Origin: Aphrophora alni
Taxonomy: Eukaryota > Arthropoda > Insecta > Hemiptera > Aphrophoridae
NCBI GenBank assembly: GCA_963513935.1
Contig: OY740765.1
Coordinates: 124,272,897-124,336,896, forward strand
Direction: 5' to 3'
DNA: 64,000 nt
Positions 32,744 to 43,489 of the stretch are shown piece by piece. The translations under genes were made by a program, and so were the position numbers. Position 1 is the stretch's first letter. Every line of letters begins with the position of its first letter. The notes under the pieces were generated by a model. The model ran no database searches. It had not been told where the DNA came from and saw only the letters and a list, made by a program, of their open reading frames with translations.

Positions 32744-33044
32744 GTATTTTGTAATATTTTTGGTTTTCTTCTTTTTATCTAGGTTGCCTGTAACTGAGCA
32801 AACATTCTCATATCAATACACCTGTAATCATCTTAAGATTTTCCTTTTCCCCCTTAACTCCCCTTTAGTTGGAATTATTCTGGATTTGTTCCCTAAGTTT
32901 TAAGTCTATTTATAAAATTTCCTAATTATATTTAACATATATAATTATACATATAATTAACATATATATTTATATCTTATCTCATAGTCAAATTAATATA
33001 CAACATTTTATTTCTTAACTTATCTATGTATGAGTGCTGTAGCT

Positions 33045-34916
33045 TTAATTAGTTTCGCTGTACGGCCTTATTCTCGACACGTGGACTATGTCCCCTATCC
33101 ATCTGCCATGTCTGTAGATCTCAATCTCGTAATTTAATGGCGACAACTTTCTTAAAATTATGTAAGGACCTGTGTATTGTCGTTCGAGCTTGTTGTCCTT
33201 CTTTTCATTCCGTAGTAAAATTAATTCTCCTACCTTAAATTGTACCTCTCGCCGGTGGGCGTTGTATCTTTCACATTGACCCTGCTGTGACCCAGCCATT
33301 ATTCTTGGTAAGTCTTGTCTGATTTTATGTATAATTTTTAGGGCCTCTAATACATCATGTTCAGGCACTTTTGGAATTAGTGCCAAGTCGATCGGTTGGT
33401 TCGGTTCGAACCCGTGAAGTAAATAAAATGGTGAAAATCCTGTTGTAGCGTGTTTGCCTGAATTATATGAAAATGTCAATAACTTGACATATTTATGCCA
33501 GTCCTTCTGGTCCTCGTTGACGTAGCATCGCAACATGTTGACTAGCGTAGAATTGTATCTCTCGGTCACACCCTGACTTTGAGGTCTATACGCCGCTGAA
33601 GTTTTGTGTACTATTCCTAACGCGTTGTATAATTGTTTTAATATGTCTGCCACAAAATGCGTACCCCTATCTGTCTGTATTTCTGCCGGCATGCCATAAC
33701 TCGGAATGATGTCCTCTAGCAGAAATCTCGCCGTCGTTTGTGCATCCGCTTTTTCTGTTGTTTTAGCTATCGCAAATCTCGTTGTGTTGTCTGTTGCTAT
33801 CAGGATGTATAATTTTTTGTTCGACTTTGGTAAAGGTCCTAGGTAATCCATCGTTAATTTTGTAAAGGGTTTTGTCGTTATTCTTATTGGTTGTAATAAT
33901 CCCGCTGATTTTTGTCTGTCTGTCTTCATGATTTGGCATTTGTGGCACTTCTTTATGTATTGGATTATGTCCGCCGTCATTCCTGGCCAGTGATATTTGT
34001 TTTTAATTTTTGACATAGTCTTTGCAACTCCTGCATGACCTCCCCCAATAATTGAATCATGAAATGCTTGAAGAATTTCGGTTGTCAATTTCTTAGGGAC
34101 GGCAATTAATAATTTGTTTTCTCCATTTGTATATTGCTTATACTGCAAAATACCGTCTTGTAGTACGTATAACCTTGACGCTCGCCTGTGTGCCTTGTCA
34201 GCGCTCTCTGGATCTAGTAATGCTTGTCTAATGTGAAATAGGAAATTGTCCGAAAGTTGTTCGTGTTCTAAGTTTACCGACTGAATTTTATTAATTGTTA
34301 GTTCTCCTTGTATCTCTTTGTCCGATATCTGCACTTCACCTGGATAGCGACTCAAGCTGTCTGGCACCCTCATTGTTGAACCTGGTTTATGTTTTATTTC
34401 GAAATCATATTCGATTAATTTTAATGCCAATCTGTTTAGCCTCGAACTTAATGTTTTTACATTCTTGTAGTACTGCAAGCTGGCATGATCATTAAAAATA
34501 GTGAATCGCCGCCCATACAGAAATGGTCTAAAATAGTTCACTGTGTAAACTACACTCAGTAGCTCGATTTCCGACACACTCCAGCGCCCCTCAGTATCCC
34601 GTAATCTTCTGCTAACATAAGCTATCGGTCGAAGTGTACCATCTTCCTGGTACTGAGACATGACACCCCCTATCCCTGTCCGACTGGCGTTGCATGACAC
34701 TACTATGTCTTTTTTTTCATCGAAGTTGGCCAGTACAGGTGGCGTAGTTAGTGTTTTTTTTAAATTGTTAAATGCTTCCTCATGTTCCTTAGTCCATTTA
34801 AAAGTTTTTTTGTCTGCGTTTTCCTTTTTTGTTAGATCCGTTAGGGGTTTTGACATGTCACTAAATCCTTTTATAAATTTTCTGTAATATGATGCGGCCC
34901 CTAAGAAGCTCCTCAC
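33045..34916 (-). CDS. pol: Ty3 pol, 3' part: RNase H and integrase
   Basis: 623-codon open frame. It begins in the RT-RNase H connection (MRSFLGAASYYRKFIKGFSD), then RNase H (ANFDEKKDIVVSCNASRTGI, where the usual catalytic Asp of the DAS motif reads Asn), an HHCC zinc domain (GGGHAGVAKT, CHKCQIMK), and the integrase core with Asp (MDYLGPLPK), Asp (QTDRGTHF) and Glu (GVTERYNSTL). It ends with a QFKVGELILLRNEKK-type C-terminal domain. It is the continuation of the upstream gag-pol frame, displaced by one frameshift near 35027-35035. Confidence 0.9.
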   Translation of the reverse strand: MRSFLGAASYYRKFIKGFSDMSKPLTDLTKKENADKKTFKWTKEHEEAFNNLKKTLTTPPVLANFDEKKDIVVSCNASRTGIGGVMSQYQEDGTLRPIAYVSRRLRDTEGRWSVSEIELLSVVYTVNYFRPFLYGRRFTIFNDHASLQYYKNVKTLSSRLNRLALKLIEYDFEIKHKPGSTMRVPDSLSRYPGEVQISDKEIQGELTINKIQSVNLEHEQLSDNFLFHIRQALLDPESADKAHRRASRLYVLQDGILQYKQYTNGENKLLIAVPKKLTTEILQAFHDSIIGGGHAGVAKTMSKIKNKYHWPGMTADIIQYIKKCHKCQIMKTDRQKSAGLLQPIRITTKPFTKLTMDYLGPLPKSNKKLYILIATDNTTRFAIAKTTEKADAQTTARFLLEDIIPSYGMPAEIQTDRGTHFVADILKQLYNALGIVHKTSAAYRPQSQGVTERYNSTLVNMLRCYVNEDQKDWHKYVKLLTFSYNSGKHATTGFSPFYLLHGFEPNQPIDLALIPKVPEHDVLEALKIIHKIRQDLPRIMAGSQQGQCERYNAHRREVQFKVGELILLRNEKKDNKLERQYTGPYIILRKLSPLNYEIEIYRHGRWIGDIVHVSRIRPYSETN

Positions 34917-34989
34917 ATCCTTTGTTTTCGTAGGGGTGGGAAATTCTGTGATGGCTTTTAAGTTTTTTTCTAAAGGCCGAATACCGTTT

Positions 34990-37900
34990 TTAGAGATGTT
35001 GTGTCCTAAGACGTCTATATTTTGGTAAAAAAAAATGACATTTTGATGTTTTTAGTTTTAATTTTGCCGTCTCCAATCGTTTAAAAACTTTTTCTAGGTT
35101 TGCTAATTGTTCTGTGAACGTGTTTCCATATGCCACCAAATCATCGATATAAATGACCATTCCCTGATATAGCAAGCCTGAAAATAGGCGATTCATGCTA
35201 TATTGAATTCCCATTGGTAACCTCGTGTACTGATATAGTCCCTTGTGTGTTACAAATGCCGTGTATGGTCTATGCTCTGGGACTATTGGTTGTTGGAAGA
35301 ATGCCTGATTAATGTCCATAGACGAAAAATACTGTGCTGTTCCTAATGTGTCGAAGATGGTTTCTGCTCTTGGTAAAGGAAATTTGTCAGCCTCCATATC
35401 TTTGTTCAATTTTCTGTAGTCCACTACCATTCTGTATTGGTCGCCGGGTTTTTTTACTAAGAATGCGGGTGCCGCGAAAGCGCTCTGTGAATCTTCTATG
35501 ACCCCTGCTTCTTTTAACTGCTCCACCTGCCTATCTAATTCTTGTCTTTCTACATTACTTAGCCTGTAAGGAGGGACTGCCACCGGTTTACCCGTTTTCA
35601 TGTATATAGCGTATGCCGGCATATCTGCTTCTTGTAAATCGTGTGGACCGCGTGCGAATAAATGTATATATTTTTTTATTAATGATCGGGCCACCTCGTA
35701 CTCTGAGTGTCCTAATTCTTTGTTGATGTCTATTTTGTCTCCTTTTAGGTCCGTTATGTCGTTTGAGATTTTATTTTCTTTATTTATTTTGATGTGATTA
35801 ACCTTATACTCTTTGCCTGTGTCAATTTCGAAAGTGTCTGCTTTCGAAAATTTTATTAATTTTCTTTTTACTTTCTCCGTGGGTAAGTATATGTCGCCTA
35901 GTCGTGTCTCGTTTATTATTTGCTTGGTCATTGATGTAGGGTTTGTAACTTTTATTTTTATTGGTGTATGTGTAGTATCCGCGCACGCATATAAGCCCTT
36001 TTGTGATAGTAGGTTTTCTTTAGATTCGAAATTATATTTTACACCCTCAGGAATTAAATTTTTTATCTTTATTTCTATGTTTCTAGTATCATGGGGTGGT
36101 ATTTCAATATCCTCTTTGGTATATATTGGTATCGGTTCCATTATTGTGTCATTGTCCTGTGTTAGTTCCATCAAATTGTTCCTAAATATTTGTACCGTGT
36201 TTTGTCCTAGTGTAATTTTGTTATCTTTAAAATTAATTATTGCCTTATGGGCTGTTAAAAAGTCATTTCCTAACAGAAAGTCGCTTGTCAAATCCTCCAC
36301 CAAATATACTTTATGTTCATATTCTTGTTTATTTATATAGAATTTTAGGATTGCTCTGCCCGTGACTTTTATTGTCGTGGCATTGGCAGAAGTCAACCAT
36401 ATGTTATCTGCTTCAATTTTTGTTGCTAAATGTCCATATCTATCGTTCAAACAGGAAACACTACAGCCTGTATCAAACAGAATTGATATATTTTTATCCC
36501 TAATTTTTCCCGGAATTGCTATACTTAATTTAGAAGTAATATTTCCAATTACTGTTTGTAATGTAATATTTTCCGTGGAGTGTGCATCGACCTCATTATG
36601 TGTTGTCAGCATTGGGCTAGAAAGACTATGAACTAATCCTGACGTTGTGTTTTTTTTGTTGCCAAATTCCACTGCGTGTGTACGTTTGCTTATATATGTA
36701 GGCCTACAATTGTTAACATTGTCTCCACAAGTGTCGAAATACCTTTTTATAAATTTTATGTGTTTTTGTTGTTCCACTTTGTGACCTATTTTGTTTTTCT
36801 GCCATTCACTATATCTATTTTCTTTCTCGTTTTTCCGAATTTTTGTTGGCCGTTCTGAATACTTGTCGTGTACTTCCGGTCTTACTAGTTTTTTTTGTAC
36901 TTGTGTACAATGTTTTGCAAAATGACCTCTACGACCACATCTAAAACACTCTGGTTCTACCCGTGTCTCATCTCTTCTGAAAGTTCCGTTGTTTCGGTCT
37001 GTCTGCCTGGTCTGACTATTTGTCTGTCCATAAATACGTTTTGTTCTGTAATCGTCATTATTCTGTCTGGATGTAGGTGTTTGTCTTTGTTCACGGTATA
37101 CCTGCGTGTTGTTTTTTTGTTTTTGATAATTATAAGTTTCAGTATGTGTATCAGGTCTCCTATCACGCCTGTCCCAATTTTCGTTTTTTAATCTATTGTT
37201 TTCCATTTCCAATTCATTAATTCGCTCCATTATTGTTTGTAGGTCGTCTCGTGTAATCGTCTCTTTAGATTTCGCTGCCTCTCCATCATCAATGCCTAAT
37301 CTTTTTCTGAGCATGTAGGAAGCTTTTTCGGCAGTAAACATATTTTCATTTAGTTTTTGTAAAGTTGTGTTGTCGAGCATTGCAATTTGTTGCAATAGTG
37401 CTGGATTGAGCCCCTTTAGTATGTGACTACATAGTTTATCTTCGCTCATGTCTGGCTCATAATGTGTACATAGTAATTCCACCTCAGTCTTGTATTGCAT
37501 CAAGGACTCTCCCGGCAATTGTACTCTATTATTTAATTTCATGAGCAACATTTCTTTTTCATGTTTTGGAGCAAACGCCTTCATGAACTCGTTTTTTATT
37601 TCTACCCATGTTAGATGTTTTTGTTTTATTTCAAAAATTTCATAATAATCGCTTGCCACTCCCTCTAAATACCAGGGAAAATAGATTCTTTTTTTTTTAT
37701 CACACCATCCGTTCGCTGCGGCTGCCCTTTCGAATTTTGCTATGTGCTTGGAAATATTCTCTGCCGTGTCCCCACTAAATTTGCTTGGTTCGAACAACGG
37801 TAGTCTTTCATTCATTGTGATATCCTGTCTAGAGGTGCTATCGTCTGGAATTGGGTCTTTGTTGTTTCCCGAATAACCCTCAACCGCGTCGTGAATATTA

Positions 37901-38037
37901 GTTTCTTTATCTGTTTGTTTAGGCCAATTTGTGTATTGATTTTCTAACTCGACTTGGCTCATTTCCGAAGTGGTATCAATTTTCCATAACCGAATATATG
38001 ACCTTAGGAAAACCATATATGACCTTATATGTTCCAC
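34990..38037 (-). CDS. gag-pol: Ty3 gag-protease-RT polyprotein, frameshifted at its 3' end
   Basis: 1015-codon frame; the likely start is the Met at about residue 26 (MSQVELENQ). Gag capsid-like part to about 250 (FERAAAANGWCDKKKRIYF), one zinc knuckle CFRCGRRGHFAKHC (about 363-376), aspartic protease LFDTGCSVSCL (DTG near 521-523), then RT with QYRMVVDYRKLN (about 865) and YIDDL (about 963). Gag and Pol share one frame, without a programmed shift. The frame is lost at a run of nine A residues (35027-35035), where a single-base indel restores the link to the 33045-34916 frame. The RT block around MGIQYSMNRLFSG looks altered against the family pattern. Confidence 0.9.
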   Translation of the reverse strand: MEHIRSYMVFLRSYIRLWKIDTTSEMSQVELENQYTNWPKQTDKETNIHDAVEGYSGNNKDPIPDDSTSRQDITMNERLPLFEPSKFSGDTAENISKHIAKFERAAAANGWCDKKKRIYFPWYLEGVASDYYEIFEIKQKHLTWVEIKNEFMKAFAPKHEKEMLLMKLNNRVQLPGESLMQYKTEVELLCTHYEPDMSEDKLCSHILKGLNPALLQQIAMLDNTTLQKLNENMFTAEKASYMLRKRLGIDDGEAAKSKETITRDDLQTIMERINELEMENNRLKNENWDRRDRRPDTHTETYNYQKQKNNTQVYREQRQTPTSRQNNDDYRTKRIYGQTNSQTRQTDRNNGTFRRDETRVEPECFRCGRRGHFAKHCTQVQKKLVRPEVHDKYSERPTKIRKNEKENRYSEWQKNKIGHKVEQQKHIKFIKRYFDTCGDNVNNCRPTYISKRTHAVEFGNKKNTTSGLVHSLSSPMLTTHNEVDAHSTENITLQTVIGNITSKLSIAIPGKIRDKNISILFDTGCSVSCLNDRYGHLATKIEADNIWLTSANATTIKVTGRAILKFYINKQEYEHKVYLVEDLTSDFLLGNDFLTAHKAIINFKDNKITLGQNTVQIFRNNLMELTQDNDTIMEPIPIYTKEDIEIPPHDTRNIEIKIKNLIPEGVKYNFESKENLLSQKGLYACADTTHTPIKIKVTNPTSMTKQIINETRLGDIYLPTEKVKRKLIKFSKADTFEIDTGKEYKVNHIKINKENKISNDITDLKGDKIDINKELGHSEYEVARSLIKKYIHLFARGPHDLQEADMPAYAIYMKTGKPVAVPPYRLSNVERQELDRQVEQLKEAGVIEDSQSAFAAPAFLVKKPGDQYRMVVDYRKLNKDMEADKFPLPRAETIFDTLGTAQYFSSMDINQAFFQQPIVPEHRPYTAFVTHKGLYQYTRLPMGIQYSMNRLFSGLLYQGMVIYIDDLVAYGNTFTEQLANLEKVFKRLETAKLKLKTSKCHFFLPKYRRLRTQHL

Positions 38038-38900
38038 TCAAGGTCTTTCCAAATATTAATGGCTTGAGTTTTATTTAGTGCTTTTATCTCTGCTAAGGTT
38101 AAATTCATTAATTTGTTATATTTTGTTTTGTAACTGTAAAAGTACCGTAAATTAATCCCTATTCAAAGAAAGAATAACTCATTACCCAATTCTCATTAAT
38201 ATTCGTTTTAGTTACTTAATTCACCAAAATTGAAATAAAAATTTGAATCAAGTATGTATGAGTTATGTTCCCGGGAAGACTTGTCACGTAAGCAAGAAGT
38301 AGCAATGTAGAACAACAAAATCTAAACAAACTGTCGTCAGCATTCCGTGGTGTAATTACTCTCGGCCTTGCGCAACAAAACCCCTGACGCGTGTGATTCG
38401 TAAATATTCTATTTTAATGTTGACATCATTCCCAAACTCATACAAATATGCTAATAATGCAAGAATAATCTTAAACTATAGTTATAATCAAAATCATCTA
38501 TTACCTGTTGATTATCTGTTAATCACACATACCTCAAATTTAAATCGTTCGCATATAATAATAATAATAACACAAATTTAACACATATATCAAAATCTCT
38601 TAAATATGTATATCTCTATAGATAAAGCACCTTATTAACATACAAATTTATTACTTTTTGTTTTTCTCAAAAATAATTATCAGATCATTCCAATTTCTTA
38701 TTTCAAAAATAACACTTCAAATACAGTTTTATAAATATATAGCTGATTAAAGAACCAAAAAAATAATCACTGTAATAAAAAATACTCTTAATTTTTAGTA
38801 ATAAATTAAAAGAAAGGCTGTTTTGACTATTTATTACATAAAAATTACAAAAACAAAATTCTTTTCATATAGTAACAAATTTTAGTAAAAACTAAAAACA
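38038..38900 (-). other. 5' leader of the Ty3 element, no gene
   Basis: AT-rich, non-coding, between the primer-binding site and gag. An ATA run lies at 38553-38568. Nothing else is seen. Confidence 0.5.
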
Positions 38901-38914
38901 CGGCCAATGCACCA
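38901..38914 (-). promoter_or_regulatory. Primer-binding site, tRNA-Gly type
   Basis: Minus-strand TGGTGCATTGGCCG starts 2 bases inside the 5' LTR edge and is complementary to the 3' end of tRNA-Gly(GCC) including CCA. The match stops after 14 bases. Confidence 0.75.
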
Positions 38915-38916
38915 TT

Positions 38917-39624
38917 TATTAGGATCGGGTTCTTTTAAATCAATGGTTCAGTGTTTGAATTAACGAATATTATGCTTTATATCATTTTACAATTATTACT
39001 TTAAAAATATTGCATTAAACTGAATCAACATATCTCCCTAACTCATTCAATTATTTAAATAATAAACATATACTTTATATAATCTACTTCATATTACTTT
39101 ACAATTATTGTTACTTTAAAACTGAATTGACATATCTATATATATTCAAAAATGATGAACCCAGAATAGTTCCAGCTATTTTGAAATGAATTTAATATAT
39201 TTACTTTGATGATTATATGTGCTGATATTTTGTCTATTTGCTCACCCTTTCTGTGCTCTGCAAAAGCCGCTACTACAGCTTGTATTATTGGGAGCTCCAA
39301 CTCGCCAATAATACCCTCGTGTCCTTATCAGACCGCTTCAACGGCTGATTCTCCTTCTGCCTCGAACATTCCTCCTGACGTCTTCACTCACGCTGTTGAT
39401 CGAAAGATCCCCACCTTTCTTGAGTCGTCGCTTATATTGCTTCGACCTGCCTTGCTAAGTAGGTTGCCCATGCTAGGTAAGCATTTCATCATTTTTTTAA
39501 TTGTTTCGCAATACCTGTCGCTATTCTGGGTTTCATGTATGGTTCTTACTTAAAATACTAATTATTATTACTAATTCTATTAATTATTATATATTTCTAC
39601 TCTAGTATCTATCTAATCCTAACA
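38917..39624 (-). repeat. 5' LTR of the env-bearing Ty3 element
   Basis: 708 bp, one visible base different from the 30800-31507 copy. Flanked on the right by GAAC, as is the left LTR. Confidence 0.92.
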
Positions 39625-40404
39625 GAACTTTCAACTCCTGCATTTCTCAGTGCTTTCAAAGGTTTTCTAGCTCGAAGAGGACCTTGTTCAGTGGAGTTAT
39701 CTGATTGTGGAACTAATTTCATCGGAGCCAAAAACCAGTTAGAGAACTACCAAAATTTGTTATCTCAAAAGAATTTTGTTCAAACTTACAATCCGAACTT
39801 GTTAAACGTCAGGTGGACTGGTGTTTAAATCCGCCTGCTGCTCCACACTTTGGGGGAATTTGGGAAAAACAACGTCAAAAGTGAAAAAAACCCATTTAAA
39901 GAAGGTTATGGGGCAACAAAGCCTAACGTAGGAAGAATTCATGACACTTCTTATACAAATAGAAGCCTTGCTTAACAGTAGACTACTATGCACATTAAAG
40001 GATGATTCTATTTCACCCTCCGCTTTAACCCTGGCACATTTACTGACTTTAGGACCCACATTAGATTCTTTGCCAGCTGAAGATGTAACTAGAGTACCGC
40101 TTAATCGACTAAATCGTTATCAATTGATTGTAAATCTGTTAGAAAATTTCTGGAAGAGATGGAGTACAGAATACCTTCACACACTTCAAAGCAGAAAACT
40201 TTGGGTAACAGAAACAGAACCTATAACAGAAGGAACATTAGTCATTCTCAAGAAAGAAAAAATGGCCCCTGTGAATGGCCATTAGGAGTGGTAGAAAAAA
40301 CATTTCAAGGAAAGGATGGCATTGTAAGAGTTGTGGATGTGAGATCGCAAGGAGGATCCTATCGAAGACCAGTGACAAAGATCTGTCCTCTACTGTCACA
40401 ATAA
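39625..40404 (+). pseudogene. BEL/Pao copy B, 3' part (integrase C-terminal half)
   Basis: Resumes the integrase interrupted at 30799: LARRGPCSVELSDCGTNF, then APHFGGIWE, then IEALLNSRLLCTLKDDSISP, ending RPVTKICPLLSQ at TAA 40402-40404. A stop and frame change lie near 39827-39890, as in copy A. Confidence 0.85.
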
Positions 40405-42258
40405 ACTACCTATAAAGTAGTTCCTTGATTTTATTTTGAATTTAAGGTGTAAAGAACTTTATATAGTTTGTTTTTAATTTATGTTACTGAAAACGGTATT
40501 CAGTGGTGGGGGGGGGGTTATGTACCTGCCACTTAAAGTTAAAACTATGGCCTGTAACCACTGTACTAAGCTGGGGTAAAGTTTAAAACCACAGTTAAGG
40601 GAAGAGTGGTTCATTTGAGTCAGTCTTTTGCCAGGTAGCTACGCTTGTAGTTCTATCTTTCCACTAAACATTGATAAAACGTTTGGGTTTATGGTTTCGC
40701 TCTGCTCTCACCGTTATTTAATGTGAGGTTCTTAAGATTGTGAATGTCTTTGTTGTGAAGATAGATTTGGTTCTGGGATTCTGAACTCCAGCTAAGTACA
40801 GTGGCAATTTATGTGCCAATGTCATACCTGAATATATATGAAATATTGTTGGGATTTCTAATTTTTGTTTTTGACGAAGATTAGAAGATTAATTTCAGTA
40901 TAAACTTTAGAAGAATTATTTATGAAATTACCAGTTATCTATTTTGATCATTCTTAAAAAGAAAAAAAAACCAGAGCGAACATAACATATTCTATCCTTA
41001 AATATGATATCTACGATCTGTTTGAAATCAATGAACAATATTTATAGTTGTTTAAGAGCCAAAACTTTCAGTCATCATCCCCCTCCTTTAAAAAATTAAG
41101 AAAAGAATATATAAAGACATGTAGCCCTCAAATATACTCTAATAGCACTAGTGTTGGAAAAGAATAATTGTAGGTAGAGACCTTATATGAAAGGTACAAG
41201 AGAGGAATTCAATCATAGAAAACATGAAAAAAGGTGTAGTTCCAGCTTTTAAACATTATTTTTTTTCTTTGTTGTTTAAAGGTGAAAAATATCTCAGTCA
41301 ACATTGCCTTATAAAAAAAGGAAGAAGAGAACATAAAATAAAGACCCCTAACCCTGAAGTACTCTAATAGCACCAGGGTCGGAAAAGAACAAGGGTTCTT
41401 CAAGAAACTGGATAGGAAAGATGAAAGAAAGGGATCTCACCCAAGACTATATGAAAAAAAAGGTGTAGATCCAGCTAGATACCCTTGGGGTGACGAAACC
41501 TGAACTCACTAAAGTAAGCCCCTAAGAGTAGTTACACATCAAAACAATAACAATAGGTACCATATACAAATTACATTGTCTTTCCAAATACCTTGAACTC
41601 CAATTTACTTGTAATACTTTACACCATTTCAAAACAGATATCAAATAGTATTGATGGTCAATGTAAACAATAAGTTTTGGGGGGTTTTAAGGCAATATCA
41701 CATTCACAATCTTGAGCATAAGATGCTCCACACTAAAAGCTACCGCTATAACTAAAACTAAAAACAACATAATATTTTTCCATAAAATTAAAACTAGTTA
41801 ACAATCATAAACTATCATAAAGTAAATAAGAGATGGAATTGCTAAAAATGACATCAATTACTGTTGACATTCAATTCAACATAAGTTACAGACATCAAAA
41901 CAGTAACATTATGTATCATACAAAATATGACACAGATATCCAAAAAATAGCAATAGTTAAAAATAGTTTACAATCGTAAACTATCGAAGTTTAATAAACA
42001 AGGGGTACCATTGCTAAAAATGATATCATTTATTGTCGAGTTGACATTCAATGTAACGTAAGTTACAGACATCAAAACAGTAATAAAGACATCAAAAATT
42101 AACAAAATGTACCATTGTTAGTGACATTATTTACTGCCGACAATCAATATAAGATAAGTTACAGAACTCAAAATGTTAATAATATGTACTATACAAAAAT
42201 TATATTAATTACTGCTGATACACAATTTAACACAAGTTCATCATTAACCATCAACTCG
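40405..42258 (+). repeat. Non-coding tail of BEL/Pao copy B
   Basis: About 1.85-kb direct repeat of 25907-27757 with few differences. Probable LTR start after the G-run at about 40517. It grades into tandem units at 42184 onward. Confidence 0.75.
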
Positions 42259-42770
42259 GGGGATAAAAACGGCAGCCATATCTCAAATGACTGTTCATAG
42301 TTTTGAAAAATACGAAAATGACCCCTGTCATTATTAGGAACTCGTTAGTATACAGGGACTACTTTTTCACATGTACGTAGTATATAAAGTGTTATGCGAT
42401 GGGTCAAAATATCGAAGTATAGTTTTTTTCTAATTCCTTTTGAGGTTCCCCTGAGTCCAAAATCTTGGCTTTTAGAATATTGTCCGTTTGTCGTAATATC
42501 TACAGATCTAACATGTAGACCGAATTTAATCAAATGTACCATACAAAAATTATATTAATTACTGCTGATACACAATTTGACACAAGTTCATCATTAACCA
42601 TCAAATCGGGGGATAAAAACGGCGGCCATATCTCAAAATGATTGATCATAGTTTAATCCCTTTTGAGGTTCCCCTGAGTCCAAAAATGTGGCATTTAGAA
42701 TATTGTCTGTTTGTCGTAAGTTCTATAGATCAAACATATAGACCAAATTTAATTAAATCTGTTAAGTGGC
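42184..42770. repeat. Direct tandem repeat, two units
   Basis: Unit 1 (about 42184-42535) and unit 2 (about 42536-42770) share ATATTAATTACTGCTGATAC, CGGGGGATAAAAACGGC and TTGAGGTTCCCCTGAGTCC. Unit 2 lacks about 120 bases. Confidence 0.75.
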
Positions 42771-43489
42771 CATATTTTGGAATTACTGAGAATTTTTATT
42801 ATTACTTTTTATTTTGTTGATAACTCAAACTTAAAGGGTAGCTGGCATAAGAAAAACACAAAATTACGATTTTATCATAACTGGATCAAAGATTTTCTTC
42901 TAAAACTTTTGCGAATGTATAGCCTCTAAGAGATCAACTAAACCATAGGGGTTGCCATCTCTCCAAAAATATAGTTTCATGGGTTATCAAGAAATCAATA
43001 ATCAGTTATGGATCCAAAGACTTAACGATGTTTACCAATTACGTTTTACAAATGTGTCTATGATACAAACGAAGCAAGATTTGACCCGTATTGAAATATA
43101 TAACTATTTTTTTCACAGCCATCATTTATGGTTCTTATTCATTTTTTTCATTGATTACTTAAACGTAATTTTGGTGAGGATTTCTTTTTGTTGGTTTTTA
43201 TTTGGTTTTCCTGATGGGAGGGGACGAAGTTTGTCTAATGATTTTTATGCAATATTTATTATTATTATTTAATATCAATAACAATATTTGCACCTTCTTA
43301 TTCTTTTACACTCATTCATATATTTAATAATTAGCAATACCGTAAAATATATGTATCACTATTTAAATATTTCTCTCTCAAAAGCTCAATTAATTTAGAG
43401 CCATAAAATTAATATTTAACAAGATGCTGATAGTATAGAATGGAGAAATGAGATAAAACAAAAGTCAAAAGGGGAAATGGAGAAGAATT
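42771..43489. other. Intergenic, no gene supported
   Basis: An open frame at 42952-43272 has no recognisable domain and is AT-driven. Nothing else seen. Confidence 0.4.

Larger units (their letters stand above)
30800..39624 (-). mobile_element. Env-bearing Ty3/gypsy element (errantivirus-like), nearly complete
   Basis: 8825 bp, inserted in BEL/Pao copy B. Two 708-bp LTRs differ visibly at one base (CGAACGTTCC against CGAACATTCC). Gene order on minus: gag-protease-RT, RNase H-integrase, env. A minimal GAAC duplication flanks it; because target bases resemble the LTR end, up to 8 bp could be claimed. Primer-binding site fits tRNA-Gly. Coding region has a frameshift in pol and two in env, so this copy is defective though young. 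Confidence 0.9.

Noticed and set aside
35600..37191. Plus-strand ORFs of up to 175 aa with hydrophobic stretches
   Set aside because: Antisense to the well-supported gag-pol frame.
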